A stretch of DNA of 64,000 bases from Paenibacillus urinalis (GTDB taxonomy: Bacteria > Bacillota > Bacilli > Paenibacillales > Paenibacillaceae): positions 379,001 through 443,000 of the forward strand of contig NZ_CP118108.1 in NCBI RefSeq assembly GCF_028747985.1, read 5' to 3'. Each line of letters opens with the position of its first letter. Within the stretch, counting starts at the first letter, position 1. The notes beneath the pieces are model-generated. The model saw only the letters and a list, made by a program, of their open reading frames with translations, was not told where the DNA came from and did not search any database. The position numbers and the translations under genes are program-made. Shown one piece after another: positions 62,586-64,000 of this stretch.

Positions 62586-64000
62586 ATGTATGTTGTAACC
62601 GCGAAGCAGATGCGTGAGCTTGATCACATCGTAATTGAGAAGATCGGCGTTCCTTCGGCAAGCCTGATGGAGAATGCAGGCAAGGCGCTCGCCGAAGAAG
62701 TGGTGAAGCTGTGCCGTGAAGAGCAGAATGGGCGAATAGAACGAGGAACACCGCGGGACCCGCTGCAGGAAGATGAGAATAACAATCGCAGGGCATTTGA
62801 GGAGTGGCGTGGTGTGAGAGGTACGATTCGTGCCGAGGAGACATTACGCATCAAAGACCGAAGCCAGGAACATTGGTTTATACTCATTGGAAAAGGAAAT
62901 AACGGCGGAGATGGGCTCGTGTGTGCCCGGCATTTGCAAGAGGCGGGTATCAAAGTAACGATTGTTTATGCTGTTCCGCCTTCAGCACTGGAGCAGGATG
63001 CTGCACTTCAAAGAGACGCGGCAACGGCATATAGGATTCCGGCAGTCGTATATAGCGAGAAGGAGCCGCTGTCATTTCATGGCATTACCGGTATTGTAGA
63101 TGCGCTGCTGGGTACTGGAAGCAACGGTGCGCCGCGCAAGGCTTATGCAGCCTTGATCCGTGAGGCTAATGAGAGCGGGCTCCCTATTGTCTCCGCTGAT
63201 ATTCCAAGCGGTTTAAATGCAGATACGGGAGAGCTCTATGAGCCTCATATCCGGGCAGAGATGACGGTGTGCTTCGGGTTGTTAAAACGCGGATTGACTC
63301 AGTATCCCGGTGCAGAGGCAGCAGGCCGCGTCAAAGTGCGATCCATTGGAATCCCTCCTAAGCTCGCAGCGGATCAGGGCATATCTGTACAAGTCCTTAC
63401 AGAAGAAGTGCTGGAAGGGACGCTTGGAATGGATCTGGCGCTCCGAAGATCAGGCGAAGGGCATAAGGGAACCTATGGACATGTGCTGCTTACTGCCGGG
63501 ACACTTGCCATGAGCGGGGCCGGGCTTCTGAGTGCACGTGCATCGCTCCGGTCAGGCTGCGGTCTTGCCACTTGGGCGCTGCCTTACGAGCTGATGCCGC
63601 ATGTCATCGGCAAGGTGCCTGAGCTGATGCTCGCCGATGCGGTGAGCGGAAATGACGGGCTGTGGACGGAAGAGTCAGCAGAGCGAGTTATACAGCTCGC
63701 GGAGGGCAAGGATGTGCTGGCCATCGGGCCGGGACTTGGGCGCTTTGAAGGAGATACAGGGTGGCTTCGCCGCATTGTTGAAGCATGTGATGTACCTATT
63801 GTACTTGATGCTGATGCACTCAATATGGTCGCAGCAGGAGGGGAAGATTTCTTCTTGGGGATGAACCGGACTGCACCGCTCATTCTGACGCCGCATCCGG
63901 GGGAGATGGCTCGTTTGATGGGGATATCCACGAAGGACGTCCAGCGAGACCGGATCACCCATGCGGCGGCATATGCAGAGAAGACGGGCGTTATCCTTGT
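62586..64000 (+). CDS. nnr: Bifunctional NAD(P)HX epimerase/dehydratase (3' end cut)
   Basis: This repair enzyme restores damaged NADH and NADPH hydrates. It starts MYVVTAKQMRELDHIVIEKIGVPSAS and is open to the right edge (471 codons seen). The epimerase half (residues 1-265) has GKGNNGGDGLVCARHL and the DALLGTGSNG and DIPSGLNADTG loops. The dehydratase half follows with HKGTYGHVLLTAG, AIGPGLGR, VLDADALN and TPHPGEMARL, which bind ADP/ATP and the hydrate. Between the first helix and GKGNNGGDG there are about 40 extra, mostly charged residues (from about 47 to 95) that are not usual in the family. AGGAGGGG lies about 9 bases before the ATG. Confidence 0.93.
   Translation, partial: MYVVTAKQMRELDHIVIEKIGVPSASLMENAGKALAEEVVKLCREEQNGRIERGTPRDPLQEDENNNRRAFEEWRGVRGTIRAEETLRIKDRSQEHWFILIGKGNNGGDGLVCARHLQEAGIKVTIVYAVPPSALEQDAALQRDAATAYRIPAVVYSEKEPLSFHGITGIVDALLGTGSNGAPRKAYAALIREANESGLPIVSADIPSGLNADTGELYEPHIRAEMTVCFGLLKRGLTQYPGAEAAGRVKVRSIGIPPKLAADQGISVQVLTEEVLEGTLGMDLALRRSGEGHKGTYGHVLLTAGTLAMSGAGLLSARASLRSGCGLATWALPYELMPHVIGKVPELMLADAVSGNDGLWTEESAERVIQLAEGKDVLAIGPGLGRFEGDTGWLRRIVEACDVPIVLDADALNMVAAGGEDFFLGMNRTAPLILTPHPGEMARLMGISTKDVQRDRITHAAAYAEKTGVIL

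Overview
The window looks like chromosome of a Paenibacillus-type member of the Bacillales. Reasons are the low-GC Gram-positive gene style (strong AGGAGG ribosome sites, many GTG starts, lipoboxes on binding proteins), the Bacillus-like gene complements (CcdC, YezD, YesW, YflG-type methionine aminopeptidase) and the dense content of sugar-polymer enzymes and sensors. No rRNA, tRNA, phage, insertion sequence or CRISPR array was seen. The first and last genes are cut by the window edges.

Layout. 1-3.9 kb: maltodextrin ABC permeases (MalF-like, partial; MalG-like) followed by a lipoprotein alpha-amylase. 3.9-5.5 kb: an unrecognised Gly/Ser/Pro-rich protein and a LysR regulator. 5.7-9.6 kb: pstS-pstC-pstA-pstB phosphate uptake, with a candidate Pho box and a hairpin between pstS and pstC. 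9.75-11 kb: an MFS exporter. 11.2-13.2 kb: a tandem glycine riboswitch with a terminator in front of L-serine dehydratase sdaAB-sdaAA. 13.3-18 kb: a luciferase-like monooxygenase, then an SDR dehydrogenase, a LysR regulator and a divergent OFA-type MFS transporter. The last three probably form one small regulon, because both promoter regions carry the same 13-base T-N11-A site.

18-21 kb: an ArsR regulator overlaps an 860-residue four-domain sulfur-transfer enzyme (CoA-disulfide reductase, rhodanese, TusA, DsrE). 21-23 kb: a cytoplasmic cyclomaltodextrinase/neopullulanase-like enzyme behind an attenuator-like hairpin. 23.1-27.7 kb: a two-component system and a three-gene ABC exporter of the bacitracin/lantibiotic self-protection type, with phased TTAAAC repeats between them. 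27.8-33.7 kb: L-lactate dehydrogenase, a MerR-like coiled-coil protein, methionine aminopeptidase, CcdC, an orphan membrane-anchored protein and an Rrf2 regulator with a dyad over its own promoter.

33.8-39.7 kb is the most unusual part: three consecutive paralogues, each joining a degenerate ECF sigma-factor-like cytoplasmic half to one membrane segment and a large outside domain resembling DUF4179/DUF5643 anti-sigma modules. They could be one-piece, membrane-tethered regulators. 39.7-43.7 kb: a LacI regulator, a GH1 (6-phospho-)beta-glucosidase and a lactonase. 43.9-51.7 kb: one gene for a roughly 2616-residue protein with 24 cadherin/Ig-like repeats and no visible signal peptide or cell-wall anchor. 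51.7-55 kb: a methyltransferase with a basic tail, and a secreted PL11 rhamnogalacturonan lyase. 55-58.5 kb: a sulfate uptake operon (binding protein, CysT, CysW, YezD) with no ATPase gene. 58.5-64 kb: an unknown membrane protein, a GNAT acetyltransferase, threonine synthase, an NAD(P)-binding protein and a partial NAD(P)HX epimerase/dehydratase.

Together the genes describe a soil or plant-polymer organism that takes up maltodextrins, beta-glucosides and pectin fragments, scavenges phosphate and sulfate, and invests heavily in envelope sensing.
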